Source: an uncultured Actinomyces sp. (GTDB taxonomy: Bacteria > Actinomycetota > Actinomycetes > Actinomycetales > Actinomycetaceae). Taken from it: 12,799 bases of DNA. Below, piece by piece: positions 11,978-12,799 of the stretch. A program made the translations under genes and the position numbers. Below the pieces are notes generated by a model. That model was not told the DNA's origin, did no database searches, and saw nothing but the letters and a program-made list of their open reading frames with translations. The DNA lies in assembly GCA_937926415.1 (NCBI GenBank), contig CALBAF010000426.1:1-12799 (forward strand). The letters run 5' to 3'. Numbering within the stretch: the stretch's first letter is position 1; each line of letters begins with the position of its first letter.

Positions 11978-12799
11978 TTAGCTGCGCGAGTTCCAGTTCT
12001 GCCAGTCGTTCCAGTCATCCTCGTCCTGCGCGTCGACCGAAATCATCGGCGCGTGCGAGGACTCGATCGGCTCATCGACCTCGGGCTCGGGCGAGACGGC
12101 AGCCTCGTTGCCCTTCTTGCGGCGCTTGCCCCAGCCCCACAGCCTGCGGCGCTTCTTGTCGGCTTCCTGCTCGCGCGGGGCTTCCTTCTTCTGGGAGATT
12201 TCCGCGTTCCAGTCCTCCTGGAAGGGGGCCGGAGTAGCCGGCGTCTGGATGGGCGCGGGCATCTGCGGGGATGCGGGTGCCTGCGGATGCTCGACGACCG
12301 AGGGCATGGCGGGCGCACTCTGCTCGAACGGAGTCGTCATCATCGGGGGAGCGGACACCTGAGGGGCGGGCTCGGGCTGGCCCACCGGCGCTGCCGGTTC
12401 GGGCGTCTCCCATTCCGCGGGCCTTACTCGACGGACACGACGAATTTGGGCGGTCGGCATCTCCGCGTCATCAACAAACGACATCGACGAGGCCGGGGCA
12501 GGTTCCGCGATCGGCTCGGGCTCGATAACCGGTTTCGCAACGGGTTCGGGCTCGACGACCGGTTTGGGTTCCACGATCGGCTCGAGTTCGATAGCCGGTT
12601 GCACAACGGGTTCGGGCGCGACGATCGGTTCGGGCTCGACGACCGGCTCGAGCTCGACAACGGGTTCCACAACGGGCTCGGGCGCGATAACCGGTTCGGG
12701 CTCCACAATGGGCTCGGGCATCGGGATGGAGGCGCGGCGCACCTTCGGAATCATCATCGTCTCGGGAGCGTCGACGGTGCCCGCGGGCGGCGGCGGTAC
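11978..12799 (-). CDS. Pro/Glu-rich repeat protein, C-terminal part (start outside window)
   Basis: The frame is open from the right edge to TAA at 11978-11980. The ATG pair at 12752-12757 is probably internal, since upstream codons continue the same composition (PPPPAGTVDAPET) and no ribosome binding site precedes it. The visible 274 residues contain three 22-residue repeats of the type VEPEPIVAPEPVV (12512-12709) and two similar short motifs (TMMIPKVRR, TAQIRRVRR). A Pro/Ala/Gln-rich disordered stretch and a very basic cluster (KKRRRLWGWGKRRKKG) follow. The C-terminus is Trp/Asp-rich (DDEDDWNDWQNWNSRS). No enzymatic domain is visible. Such low-complexity tails are typical of linkers in envelope, division or signalling proteins; the N-terminal part outside the window should decide. 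I do not recognise the family. Confidence 0.75.
   Translation of the reverse strand, partial: VPPPPAGTVDAPETMMIPKVRRASIPMPEPIVEPEPVIAPEPVVEPVVELEPVVEPEPIVAPEPVVQPAIELEPIVEPKPVVEPEPVAKPVIEPEPIAEPAPASSMSFVDDAEMPTAQIRRVRRVRPAEWETPEPAAPVGQPEPAPQVSAPPMMTTPFEQSAPAMPSVVEHPQAPASPQMPAPIQTPATPAPFQEDWNAEISQKKEAPREQEADKKRRRLWGWGKRRKKGNEAAVSPEPEVDEPIESSHAPMISVDAQDEDDWNDWQNWNSRS
12487..12499. repeat. single copy of ACGAGGCCGGGGC inside a CDS
   Basis: This is an exact copy of the 13-mer that forms the stems of three intergenic hairpins. Here it is unpaired and within the Pro/Glu-rich gene, where it encodes part of PAPASSM just after the tandem repeats. Confidence 0.6.
12512..12709 (-). repeat. 66-bp tandem repeat (22-residue PEP repeat, three full copies)
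   Basis: Read on the minus strand, three consecutive 22-residue units begin at 12709, 12643 and 12577, each beginning I/V-V-E-P-E/K-P and ending E-L/P-E-P. A truncated fourth (IAEPAP) follows. Units differ at several positions, so the array is not freshly expanded. It keeps a proline every second or third residue. Confidence 0.8.

Noticed and set aside
12512..12709. CRISPR-like array from regular repeats
   Set aside because: Repeats are contiguous coding units of 66 bp with drift and no spacers; they encode a Pro/Glu-rich protein segment.

Overview
The window looks like chromosomal DNA from a high-GC Gram-positive, most likely an oral-type actinomycete of the Actinomyces/Schaalia group. The reasons are the roughly 60-65% GC of the core genes, the TANNNT-type -10 boxes, a DUF6318-type protein paired with a secreted PKD-like protein, and several EcsC-family proteins. 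The genus is inferred from protein character, not from a search.

Left part (1-3809): two related surface-protein cassettes flank an Abi gene. The left edge holds the 3' end of a PKD-like secreted protein gene that runs off the window. A second, complete cassette (2063-3809) has a membrane-anchored DUF6318-like protein overlapping a signal-peptide-bearing PKD-like protein. The last ~178 codons of the two PKD genes are almost identical. Between them, on the minus strand and at about 50% GC, is an Abi_2 (AbiD/AbiF-type) HEPN protein, probably an acquired anti-phage gene. Its upstream region is unusually rich in inverted repeats.

Middle (3830-8713): an EamA/DMT-type ten-helix transporter on the minus strand is divergent from an EcsC-family gene. 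They share a 74-bp promoter region with overlapping -10 boxes and an 8-bp inverted repeat. A second, paralogous EcsC gene follows, then an intracellular GH13 alpha-amylase.

Right part (8789-12799): a TPR-YbjN fusion protein on the minus strand is convergent with the amylase and divergent from a second pair of EcsC paralogues, the last of which appears leaderless. The right edge holds the C-terminal part of a Pro/Glu-rich repeat protein on the minus strand, whose start lies outside the window.

Three intergenic hairpins (after both EcsC genes of the first pair and between the convergent amylase and YbjN genes) are built from one stem sequence, ACGAGGCCGGGGC. The same 13-mer occurs singly upstream of the abi gene and inside the right-edge CDS. 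This paired-in-terminators, single-elsewhere pattern resembles DNA-uptake-sequence families and is the best genome-scale lead here. The best candidate for an undescribed local system is the Abi HEPN gene with its structured upstream region. No rRNA, tRNA, CRISPR array, transposase or integrase was seen.
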